Source: Methylorubrum thiocyanatum
Lineage (GTDB): Bacteria; Pseudomonadota; Alphaproteobacteria; Rhizobiales; Beijerinckiaceae
Assembly (NCBI GenBank): GCA_014138645.1
Contig: JACJIB010000006.1
Coordinates: 389,258-453,257, forward strand
Length of the DNA stretch: 64,000 nt
Direction of reading: 5' to 3'
Part shown: in pieces, positions 53,441 to 61,023 of the stretch
Position numbering within the stretch: position 1 is the stretch's first letter
Layout of the letters: each line of letters starts with the position of its first letter
Translations under genes and position numbers: made by a program
Notes under the pieces: generated by a model
The model's database searches: none
What the model was told of the DNA's origin: nothing
What the model saw: the letters and a program-made list of their open reading frames with translations, nothing else

Positions 53441-54454
53441 ATGCAGCGGATGGGGCGGCTCGACAGCATTGACGATCTTCGCGTCTTCGACGCCATCGTG
53501 CGCGCGGGCAGCCTGTCGAGGGCCGCACAGGAACTCGACGTCTCGCTCACCCTGGTTTCCAAGCGTCTCAAACGGCTGGAGGCGCAGCTCGGCGTCCGCC
53601 TGCTCCAGCGGACCACACGTCAGCTCGGCCTGACCGAGGAAGGCCAGGAATTCCTCGGACGCTGCCGGCTGGCCCTGGATGCCATCCAGGCGGCGGAGGA
53701 GGTCTGCGGTGACGGCCACAGCGGGATCGTCCGCGTGACGGCCACGGCCGCCTTCGCGCAGCGGCAGATCGCACCACGCCTGCACCGCTTCCTCGCCCTT
53801 TATCCCGACATCTCAGTCCAGATTCTGACCAGCGACGACGTTCTCGATCTCGTGGAGCGCCGCATCGACCTGGCCATGAGGCAGGCCCCTTTGGCCGACA
53901 GCCGCCTCATCGCCCGTCCTCTCGTGCCCGACGCACGCATTCTGTGCGCCTCTCCGGCCTATCTCGCAGAGGCCGGTACACCGCGAGATCCCATCGATCT
54001 GACCAAGCATGCCTGCCTGACGGTGGGCGATCCGCCGCCGGCCCAGTGGCGGCTTTGGCGCGGTGAGGAGTCGGTTGAGGTCTCGATACGCTCCGTGGCC
54101 GGCGGCAATGATGGCGAGATCTGCCATGTCGGCGCGCTGGCGGATCTAGGCATCGCGATGAAGGCGGCCTGGGATGTGGTCGACGACGTGCGTGCGGGCT
54201 GCCTCGTGCGCATCCTGCCGGAATGGTGGGGCGGGACCGACCGATGGGTCCGCATCGTCTACCCGGCGCGCCTGCATCAGCCCCGCCGGGTCCGCGCCTT
54301 CGTCGCTTTCATGGAGGAGGAGATGATGCAAGCGCTGGCCGAGTCCGCGGATCTCGGCCTGTTCGAGGCTTCGGCGCTGGCCAAGCTGCAGCCGCGCCTC
54401 GGGACTGCCCGGCGCCGTCCCCTGCCCACCCACCCCGCCGCGGAACCGGGCTGA
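53441..54454 (+). CDS. LysR-family transcriptional regulator
   Basis: A 337-residue LysR-type regulator with the HTH at residues about 12-70 (RVFDAIVRAGSLSRAAQELDVSLTLVSKRLKRLEAQLGVRLLQR) and an effector domain (GIVRVTATAAFAQRQIAPRLHRFLALYPDISVQI ... DLAMRQAPLADSRLIARPLV). The C-terminal ~35 residues extend past the usual end. Target genes are unknown; the SemiSWEET gene converges on it and the amidohydrolase lies beyond. A second ATG at 53450 is possible. Confidence 0.9.
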   Translation: MQRMGRLDSIDDLRVFDAIVRAGSLSRAAQELDVSLTLVSKRLKRLEAQLGVRLLQRTTRQLGLTEEGQEFLGRCRLALDAIQAAEEVCGDGHSGIVRVTATAAFAQRQIAPRLHRFLALYPDISVQILTSDDVLDLVERRIDLAMRQAPLADSRLIARPLVPDARILCASPAYLAEAGTPRDPIDLTKHACLTVGDPPPAQWRLWRGEESVEVSIRSVAGGNDGEICHVGALADLGIAMKAAWDVVDDVRAGCLVRILPEWWGGTDRWVRIVYPARLHQPRRVRAFVAFMEEEMMQALAESADLGLFEASALAKLQPRLGTARRRPLPTHPAAEPG

Positions 54455-54477
54455 CGCAGGCGCGCCGGGCGGACCCG

Positions 54478-54774
54478 TCAAAGCGCGCTGATCAGCGCGA
54501 GCGCCCCGAGAACGACCCCGGGGGCATTGGCGAAGGAGACCGGCCAATCGCGGCGCAATGCGCCATAGGTCGTCCACAGCCCGCAATTCACCACCGTGGC
54601 AAGCGGTTGGATGATCGAGCCCTTCTGACCGGACAGGTTGAGCGGAATCTGGTCGAGGTAGGAGACGAACATCAGCACGCTCGTGGCGGTCGCGATCCAG
54701 CCGAGCCAGCGCACGAAGCTGTCGCTCGTGCCCGTGGGGTGGCTCCGGGTGATGGCGTGTCCGTTCGAATTCAC
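54478..54774 (-). CDS. SemiSWEET-type sugar transporter
   Basis: A 98-residue protein with three membrane helices: WLGWIATATSVLMFVSYLDQI, an amphipathic loop with LSGQKGS, then PLATVVNCGLWTTYGAL and FANAPGVVLGALALISAL. This is the single three-helix bundle of bacterial SemiSWEET proteins, which dimerise to carry sugars; YLDQI stands where the PQ-loop motif lies and NCGLW holds the conserved Asn. About 20 polar residues precede the first helix. It is the only gene on its strand here, convergent with the LysR gene. Confidence 0.8.
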   Translation of the reverse strand: MNSNGHAITRSHPTGTSDSFVRWLGWIATATSVLMFVSYLDQIPLNLSGQKGSIIQPLATVVNCGLWTTYGALRRDWPVSFANAPGVVLGALALISAL

Positions 54775-54974
54775 ACATGTCTCCTCGTTCGGACGGCCTT
54801 GCCGGCAGCGCCGGCGCCGGTCGCCGTCCTGCGGCGTCGCGCATCAACGCGCGGCACGGTCCGGCCGGCCGGCCCGGAACGGAAAGGAACCTTGTCAAAT
54901 CCGGCCACAATGATCCGATCGCCGATGTCCCATACTGAGGCGAGCGGCGATCGGGCGGGAGGCCGGACGAGACG

Positions 54975-56375
54975 ATGGCGATGCGTCGGCGGGATCTGGG
55001 CAAAGCGATGTGCGGTGCCGTGCTGGCGAGCGCCTCGACCCATGCGGCGGCGGACGCGCCGCCGGGCGACACGACCCTGATCCGCGGCGGCTACGTCATG
55101 ACGATGGAGGCCGCGCGGGGCGATCTTCCCGAGGCCGACATCCTCGTGCGCGACGGGCGCATCGCGGAGATCGGGCACGGCCTGCCTGCCCCGGCCGGAG
55201 CCGACATCGTCGAGGCGGCGGGCACGGTGGTCCTGCCGGGCTTCGTCGATGCCCACACCCACGGCTCGATCAGCCAGATGCGGGGCCTCTACGGCAACAC
55301 GCCCGAGACCGCGTTCTTCTCGGTGACCAGCCGGCTGTCGGCGCATTACACGCCGGAGGACACCTATCTCGGCATGCTGCTGAGCGCCGTCGAGAGCGCG
55401 GCCTCCGGCATCACCACCACGGCGGATTTCTTCGACAACGTGCGCGACCGCGCGCATGCCGAGGCCGGCCTCACGGCGCTGCGGGATGCCCCGATCCGGG
55501 CGAGGCTGCTCTACGGAATGAAGAGCAAGACCACCGCGGACCCGATCGATCTCGCCCAGGTCGAGGAATGGCAGTGGGGCTGGGAAGAGCGCTCGGCCGG
55601 CGGCCGCCTCTCCCTCGGCCTCGCCTGGCGCCTGCCGCAAGCCCTCGACGACGCACAAGCCTGGGCGGTCAAGGACCGGGAATGGGAGACCGCGCACCGG
55701 CTCGGGCTGCCGATCCAGGTCCATGTCAGCGGCACGGTGCCCGGGCGGGCGGAGGCGATGTTCGACGCCCTGATCGCCCGGCGGATGCTGCGTCCGGGCC
55801 TACAGGTCATCCACGCGACAGACGCCCGCGACGACCAGATCGCCGCGTTGGAGGAGGCCGGTTCCGGACTCGTGGTCACCCCCTTGACCGAGCATCGGGT
55901 CGGCTACGGCCTGACCCGGATCGATCGCTTCGCCGGAATCCGGCGCCTCGGCTTCGGCATCGACGGCAGCGCACTCGCCGGCTTCACCGACATGTTCGCC
56001 CTCATGCGCCTCGCCGCGCTCACCCAGGCCGGCTCCGCGCGTAACGAGCAGGCTGTCTCTCCGCGTCGGCTTCTGGAATTGGCGACGGTCGGCGGCGCGC
56101 GGGCGTTGGGCCTCGACGCGACGACCGGCTCCCTCGCGCCGGGCCGCGCCGCCGACCTGCAGATCATCCGGCTCGACGCATGGAATTTGGCGGGATTCGA
56201 CGGAGGCGACCCGTCGGCACTGCTGGTCTACTCGGCCCGGCCGGAGGATATCACGGCCGTCATGGTCGCTGGCCGTTTCGTGAAGCGCGACGGTCATCTC
56301 ACGTCCTACAATGTCGCGGCACTCCACAACCAGGCTCGTCAGTCTATTCGAAACATCCGCAGACGCGCCCGATAG
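54975..56375 (+). CDS. Tat-exported amidohydrolase-family protein
   Basis: A 466-residue metal-dependent hydrolase of the amidohydrolase superfamily (ATZ/TRZ, cytosine deaminase-like). The leader MAMRRRDLGKAMCGAVLASA is of the twin-arginine type. The metal motif H-x-H is at residues 94-96 (FVDAHTHG), further ligands are His in IQVHVSG and VIHATD, and Asp in FGIDGSA; the C-terminal composite domain ends with DITAVMVAGRFVKRDG. Substrates in the family include deaminated heterocycles and hydrolysed amides; none is evident here. Export by Tat is less usual in the group. Confidence 0.88.
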   Translation: MAMRRRDLGKAMCGAVLASASTHAAADAPPGDTTLIRGGYVMTMEAARGDLPEADILVRDGRIAEIGHGLPAPAGADIVEAAGTVVLPGFVDAHTHGSISQMRGLYGNTPETAFFSVTSRLSAHYTPEDTYLGMLLSAVESAASGITTTADFFDNVRDRAHAEAGLTALRDAPIRARLLYGMKSKTTADPIDLAQVEEWQWGWEERSAGGRLSLGLAWRLPQALDDAQAWAVKDREWETAHRLGLPIQVHVSGTVPGRAEAMFDALIARRMLRPGLQVIHATDARDDQIAALEEAGSGLVVTPLTEHRVGYGLTRIDRFAGIRRLGFGIDGSALAGFTDMFALMRLAALTQAGSARNEQAVSPRRLLELATVGGARALGLDATTGSLAPGRAADLQIIRLDAWNLAGFDGGDPSALLVYSARPEDITAVMVAGRFVKRDGHLTSYNVAALHNQARQSIRNIRRRAR

Positions 56376-56622
56376 ATCAATGATCGCAGACCTTGACCCG
56401 CGGGGAGGGATGCGGGATGGCCCAGGCTCTGCACGGCCGTGCCCGCCGGACAAGGCGACCGTGCGGAAGGCCCGTCTGGACCTCGGGCTGCCGGTCAAGA
56501 GGCGCAAGACAGATTCGCGCGTCACGGCCGCGCAACCGGGCGCCCGCCGAGATAAAGCGCCGCAACATCGTCGCGTGCGCGCAGTGACCTGACCGGTATT
56601 TTGGACCGGGCCAGTTGCGAGG

Positions 56623-57578
56623 CTACTGCATGGTGGTGGCCATGGGTAGCCGGAAGGTCAGATCCGAGAAGCTGACAGGCGCGGGCGGCCGGTAGCCCAA
56701 GGATGAGTGCGGCCGGACGCGATTGTAGGTGTTCTGCCAGAGATCGATCACGGCCTGTGCTTCTCTCAGCGAGTAGAAGATCTCCTGGCGTAGGCACTCA
56801 TCGCGCAGCTTGCCGCTGAAGCTCTCGCAATACCCGTTCTCCCACGGCGAGCCCGGGGCGATGTACTGGATCTGAGGGCCCGTCTTGGTGACCCATTTGC
56901 GGAGTGCCTTCGAGATCATCTCAGGACCATTGTCGCACCGGATATGCTCCGGGATGCCGTGTAGGCACATCGCGTCGGCCAGCGCCTCAATCACACCAAG
57001 GCTGTTGATGCGCCGCGCTACCTTCAGCGCGAGGCACGTCCGGCTATGCTCGTCGATCAGCGTCAGAATGCGCAGGCTTCGCCCGTCGTGCGTCTAAGCC
57101 CGCACGAAGTCGAAGCTCCAGACGTGATTGCGGTGGAGCGGTCGTAGCCGCACGCACGAACCGTCGTTCAGCCACAGGCGGCTGCGGGGTCTCTGTCGGC
57201 TAGAGACCCTCAGCCCCTCGCGACGCTTGGATCGCGCTGAACCCGATCCTTGCCGACCTGCCAGCCGTCTGCTTGCAGCAGCGCGGTGACACGGCGATAG
57301 CCGTAGCGCCCGTACTCAGACGCCAGGGCAACGATGGCGCGGGTCAGCTCATCCTCGTCGGCCAGCACGGTCGGCACGTAGCATTGTGTGCCGCGGTGCT
57401 GACCGACGATCCGGCAGGCGTGACGTTCCGAGAGGCCGTACTTCTCCCGAATGCCGTCGACCGCCTGCCGGCGCCGCTCGGGGGCGAACCACGTTTCCCG
57501 AGGCGACGTCCGCCAGCACCTGACCCACCAGGGATAGGTCAGCCACGAGCCGGCGCAACCGAGCATTCTCGCGCTCAA
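56623..57578 (-). pseudogene. IS3 orfB transposase, frameshifted and nonsense-mutated
   Basis: The DDE integrase-type transposase is split. The first part (ERRRQAVDGIREKYGLSERHA ... VLADEDELTRAIVALASEYG) ends at 57210 after a frameshift. The shifted frame continues with REGLRVSSRQRPRSRLWLND and WSFDFVRA, then meets TAG at 57094-57096. The last part (IPEHIRCDNGPEMI ... SPWENGYCESFSGKLRDECL ... NRVRPHSSLGYRPP) holds the second Asp and the Glu of the DDE triad. It cannot give a full-length enzyme. Confidence 0.85.
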
Positions 57579-57768
57579 GGTCCTTCATCTTCCTGGCTTG
57601 ATCGACCTGCAGGCCGCCGTACTCCTTGCGCCAGCGGTAAGAGCTCTGCTCGGAGATCTCTGCCTCCTTGCACGCCAGCGCCAAGCTCTTGCCCTGGGCG
57701 GTCTGCACCTCGATCTGGCGCAGATTCAGCACCACCTGCTCCGCGCTCGTCTTCTGACCTCGCCGCAT
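57349..57768 (-). CDS. IS3 orfA, helix-turn-helix DNA-binding protein
   Basis: A 139-residue frame beginning MRRGQKTSAEQVVLNLRQIE, with an HTH (LALACKEAEISEQSSYRWRKEYGGL) and a leucine-zipper-like coiled coil (MKDLERENARLRRLVADLSL), the usual parts of IS3 OrfA. In an active element a programmed frameshift joins it to OrfB; here OrfB is broken. The stretch after about residue 100 is out of the OrfA frame proper and probably meaningless. Confidence 0.75.
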   Translation of the reverse strand: MRRGQKTSAEQVVLNLRQIEVQTAQGKSLALACKEAEISEQSSYRWRKEYGGLQVDQARKMKDLERENARLRRLVADLSLVGQVLADVASGNVVRPRAAPAGGRRHSGEVRPLGTSRLPDRRSAPRHTMLRADRAGRRG

Positions 57769-57835
57769 GTCCGACTCCTTCAGTTCCGGCTGATCCTCTC
57801 AATCAGCCCGGTCCAAAGCCAGCCGGTCAGGTCAC

Positions 57836-58058
57836 AAGGAGTACGGCGGCCTCCAATTCGATAAGGCGGGTAAGATGAAGGATCTAGAGCGCGAGAACGC
57901 TCGGCTGCGGCGGCTTGTGGCCGACCTGTCCTTAGTGAAGCATGCGCTGGCAGACGTCGCCTCGAGGAACTTGTAGCCCCCGAACGACGCCGGCAGGCGG
58001 TGGCGGCAATCCACGAGAAGTACAGTCCGGGGTGCAGACATGCGAGGCTGTGCCGTTG
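57836..58058 (+). pseudogene. Truncated IS3 orfA/orfB fragment, opposite orientation
   Basis: Directly outside the right inverted end, the plus strand reads KEYGGLQFDKAGKMKDLERENARLRRLVADLSLVKHALADVAS and stops at TAG 57974-57976. The overlapping shifted frame continues APERRRQAVAAIHEKYS and ends at about 58058. It is a relative of the neighbouring element lacking both its 5' end and most of orfB. Confidence 0.75.
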
Positions 58059-58140
58059 AAGTATGGGGCCCGGGCTTCCCAATAGGCGGTTACGCCCGCG
58101 GTGACCTCGGATGCGCTCATGCCGTGTCACTCCTTGACGG

Positions 58141-58905
58141 TCAGTTCGGACGGTACTCGATGTGGGGCCGACCGCTGAGGGCGGAGACGCGGACCTCGGC
58201 ACAAACCCCAAACACCTCCGCGATCATCTCGGGGTTCAGCACCGCCTCCGGCGTTCCCGAGCGGACCAAACGCCCCTCGGCCAGAACGGCGATCTCGTCG
58301 CAGAACAGGGCGGCTAGGTTCAGGTCGTGCAGGGCGACGATGCTGGTCACGCCGAGCCCTCGCACGAGGGTTAAGGCATCGAGCTGGTGGCGCACATCGA
58401 GATGGTTGGTCGGCTCGTCCAATACGAGCTCGCTCGGCTCCTGCGCGAGCGCGCGGGCAATCTGCGCCCGCTGGCGCTCTCCACCCGACAAGGTCTCCCA
58501 GGGCTGGTCGCGACGCGCGTCGAGCCCGACCCGCTCCAGTGCGCCCGCGACCGCCGCCTCGTCGACCTCGCTCCACGGGGCCAGGGCACTCCGGTGCGGA
58601 GACCGCCCGAGGCGCACGACATCCTCGACCGTCACCTGCGACTGCGTGCCCGCATGTTGCTCGACCACGGCGAGGCGACGCGCGACGGCCTGCCGGGACA
58701 AGGCGCCGATGTTCGTGCCGCCAAGGCTCACGACGCCGCTCCTGACCTTCCTCAGGCCGCAGAGCAGGCGTAGCAGGCTCGACTTGCCGGAACCGTTCGG
58801 CCCAACAAGCCCAAGCATCCGTCCTGGCGCCGCCTCCAGGGTCACGCCGTCCACGATGATCCGACCGCCCGCCTCCCATCGCAGGTCCCGCGCCGCGAGC
58901 GTCAT
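58141..58905 (-). CDS. FecE/BtuD-like ABC ATPase for metal-chelate uptake
   Basis: A 254-residue ATP-binding subunit for iron-siderophore, haem or cobalamin import. Walker A GPNGSGKSS, the Q-loop VVEQHAGTQSQVTVEDVVRLGRSPH, signature LSGGERQRAQIARALAQEP, Walker B LVLDEPTNHLD and the H-loop ALHDLNLAALFCDE are present. It is last in the TonB receptor-binding protein-permease-ATPase operon, its start overlapping the permease stop (ATGA). An IS3 fragment ends less than 90 bases past its stop. Confidence 0.94.
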   Translation of the reverse strand: MTLAARDLRWEAGGRIIVDGVTLEAAPGRMLGLVGPNGSGKSSLLRLLCGLRKVRSGVVSLGGTNIGALSRQAVARRLAVVEQHAGTQSQVTVEDVVRLGRSPHRSALAPWSEVDEAAVAGALERVGLDARRDQPWETLSGGERQRAQIARALAQEPSELVLDEPTNHLDVRHQLDALTLVRGLGVTSIVALHDLNLAALFCDEIAVLAEGRLVRSGTPEAVLNPEMIAEVFGVCAEVRVSALSGRPHIEYRPN

Positions 58906-59942
58906 GCCGGCCGCCGCGCGCGGGTGAGGATCAAGGCAAAGGCCGGCGCCCCGAACAGGGCCGTGACAACTCCGATGGGCACGACCTGCCGCGCGATCAG
59001 GACGCGGGACAGGATATCGGCCAGAACCAGGAACACCGCTCCGGTCACGAGCGCTGCCGGCAACAGGCGGCTGTGGCGCGGGCCGACGACCAACCGGACG
59101 GTGTGCGGGATCAGGAGGCCGACGAAGCCGACCGCCCCCGCGATGCTAACCATGACGGCGGTCATCGCGGCTGTCGTTCCGAACAGCACGAGGCGGACCC
59201 GAGAGACGGACACGCCGAGCGCGGCGGCGGCGTCCTCGCCGAAGGTGAACGCGTCGAGGGTGCGGGCATGCGTGAGGCAGACTGCGAACCCGGCAAGCGT
59301 CACCGGTGTCGCCAGCCACACATCCGGCCAGCGCACCCCGCCCAGGCTTCCGAGGAGCCAGAACATCACACCGCGCGCCTGCTCGGCGCTGGCGAAGGTG
59401 GTCACGATGGTGGCCGTCGCGGCATTGAAGATCTGTGCCGCGGCCACGCCCGAAAGGATGACGCGCTCGCTGGTGCCGCCGTCGCCTATAGCGAGAAAGG
59501 CGACCGTCACCAGGGCCATGACGGCGCCGAGCAGGGCGCCGCCAGAGACCCCAACCGCCGCACCGCCGAGGCCGAGCACCATGACCGCGACGGCGCCGGT
59601 GGAGGCGCCCGCCGAGATGCCCAGCAGGTAAGGTTCGGCAAGCGGGTTGCGGAGGAGCGCCTGCAGGATGACGCCGCAGACTGCCAGCGCGCCACCGCAG
59701 CACGCGGCAAACAGCGCGCGACTCAGGCGGTAGTCGACCAGCACGCCCTGCTGGATCGGGTTCACCGCGTAGCCGAGGTCGAACAGCGCGTTGCCGAGCG
59801 CCTGCAGGGCGACCTGCAGAGGGATATGCATCTCGCCGACCGTCATGGCGAGCGCAACGGCAAGACAGAGGAGTGCCAAAGACGCGAGGGCCGCGGCCAC
59901 GCAGGGCAGCCACCCGGAACTCGAAAGCGCGGCGCCCCTCAT
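58902..59942 (-). CDS. FecCD-family ABC permease
   Basis: A 346-residue permease with about ten membrane helices typical of the FecCD/BtuC family. Conserved segments are DYRLSRALFAACCGGALAVCGVILQALLRNPLAEPYLLGISAGAS, LFGTTAAMTAVMVSIAGAVGFVGLLIPHTVRLVVGPRHS and LARQV-type ending RVLIARQVVPIGVVTALFGAPAF. Only one permease gene is found, so it would form a homodimer. Both ends overlap neighbouring genes by ATGA, showing tight coupling. Confidence 0.94.
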   Translation of the reverse strand: MRGAALSSSGWLPCVAAALASLALLCLAVALAMTVGEMHIPLQVALQALGNALFDLGYAVNPIQQGVLVDYRLSRALFAACCGGALAVCGVILQALLRNPLAEPYLLGISAGASTGAVAVMVLGLGGAAVGVSGGALLGAVMALVTVAFLAIGDGGTSERVILSGVAAAQIFNAATATIVTTFASAEQARGVMFWLLGSLGGVRWPDVWLATPVTLAGFAVCLTHARTLDAFTFGEDAAAALGVSVSRVRLVLFGTTAAMTAVMVSIAGAVGFVGLLIPHTVRLVVGPRHSRLLPAALVTGAVFLVLADILSRVLIARQVVPIGVVTALFGAPAFALILTRARRPA

Positions 59943-61009
59943 CGAGCGAGCCCGAGCGCCTTGAGGTTGTCGGCCAGTTCCCTGATGCCGTCGATGGTCC
60001 CGAGCCCCGGCCGCGTCGCCGCGACATCCATGACGACGATGCGGTTCGCACGCACGGCGGCGAGGCGACGGGCGACAGGGTCGGTCCGCAGGAAGTCGAG
60101 CTTCACCGCGACGTCGTCGGCCGGGAACAGGCGCCGGTCCATGCGCACCAGCACGATCACGGCGGGGTCGGCGGCCGCAATGCTCTCCCAGCCGACCTGG
60201 GGCCACTCCTCGTCCGTGGTAATCACGTTGCGGGCCCCGAGCTTATCGAGGAGGTAGGCCGGCACGCCCTTGGCGCCCGCGACGAAGGCGTCGCCCTTCA
60301 CGTCCCGGCTGGAGAACCAGACCACAACGGGCAGGTCGCGCGCCAAGCGCCCGGCCATGGATGCGACCGCGGCATCCTCCCGAGCCTTCAGATCGACCAC
60401 GAGCGTCTCCGCCCGGGACGACACGTCGAAGAGCTGCCCGAGTTCGCGGATATTGCGGTAGACGAGGTCCATCCTGAATGGCTCCGCGCGCACGCCGTCC
60501 CCTGGCGCCGAGTTGTCCTTGCCAACACAATCGGCCGGTGAGACGTAGACCGGTACGCCCAGGTCGCCGAACTGCTCGCGGCGGGCGACCGCCCCATGCG
60601 GGCCGATATGCCAGGCGAAGGTCGCGGTCACGAGGTCCGGAGCCTCGCCGAGCACGGCCTCGAAGCTCGGCGAGTTATCAGCCAGCCGCTTCACCCCGGC
60701 GTTTGCCGCCTCGTAGGGCTCGGCCACGGGGCCGAACCAGACGGCAGTCCCGACGACGCGGTCCGCGAGGCCGAGGGCATACAGGATCTCCGTCTGCGTC
60801 TGGCCGACGGATACAACACGTCGGGGCGCCGCCTTCACCGTTATGGTCGCCCCGCAATTCTCCATGGCGAGCGGGTAGCGCGTCGGCTCCGCTCGGACTG
60901 CGCCGCAGGACGCCAACAAAAGGCTCCCGACAAGAAAAGTGGTGCTGGTCCGGCGCCAGGACGTCGATGTACTTCGACTTATGCGAGCGTGCGCCTCAGG
61001 CTTCGCCAC
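59939..61009 (-). CDS. Periplasmic metal-chelate binding protein (FepB/BtuF-like)
   Basis: A 356-residue binding protein. A signal sequence (TTFLVGSLLLASCGAVRA) leads into the cluster A-III fold (APRRVVSVGQTQTEILYALGLADRVVG ... FEAVLGEAPDLVTATFAW ... VITTDEEWPQVGWESIAAADPAVIVLV). It captures an iron-siderophore, cobalamin or haem complex in the periplasm for the FecCD-type permease. GTG 61009 has GAGGGAG 5 bases upstream; GTG 61015 is an alternative. It follows the TonB receptor gene by about 15 bases. Confidence 0.9.
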   Translation of the reverse strand: MAKPEAHARISRSTSTSWRRTSTTFLVGSLLLASCGAVRAEPTRYPLAMENCGATITVKAAPRRVVSVGQTQTEILYALGLADRVVGTAVWFGPVAEPYEAANAGVKRLADNSPSFEAVLGEAPDLVTATFAWHIGPHGAVARREQFGDLGVPVYVSPADCVGKDNSAPGDGVRAEPFRMDLVYRNIRELGQLFDVSSRAETLVVDLKAREDAAVASMAGRLARDLPVVVWFSSRDVKGDAFVAGAKGVPAYLLDKLGARNVITTDEEWPQVGWESIAAADPAVIVLVRMDRRLFPADDVAVKLDFLRTDPVARRLAAVRANRIVVMDVAATRPGLGTIDGIRELADNLKALGLAR

Positions 61010-61023
61010 CGTCACTCCCTCGC

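Larger units (their letters stand above)
56585..57834 (-). mobile_element. IS3-family insertion sequence, complete ends, inactivated
   Basis: A 1250-bp element with inverted ends starting TGACCTGACCGG and continuing to TTGGACCGGGC on the left, and TGACCTGACCGG ... TTTGGACCGGGC on the right. It contains orfA and orfB in the usual overlapping arrangement on the minus strand, but orfB has an in-frame TAG at 57094-57096 and a frameshift near 57213-57240. No target-site duplication is visible. It abuts a truncated related copy in opposite orientation. Confidence 0.85.

Noticed and set aside
56580-57840. A target-site duplication around the IS3 element
   Set aside because: Flanks (GCGCAG on the left, CAAGGAG on the right) do not repeat each other, so none is claimed.
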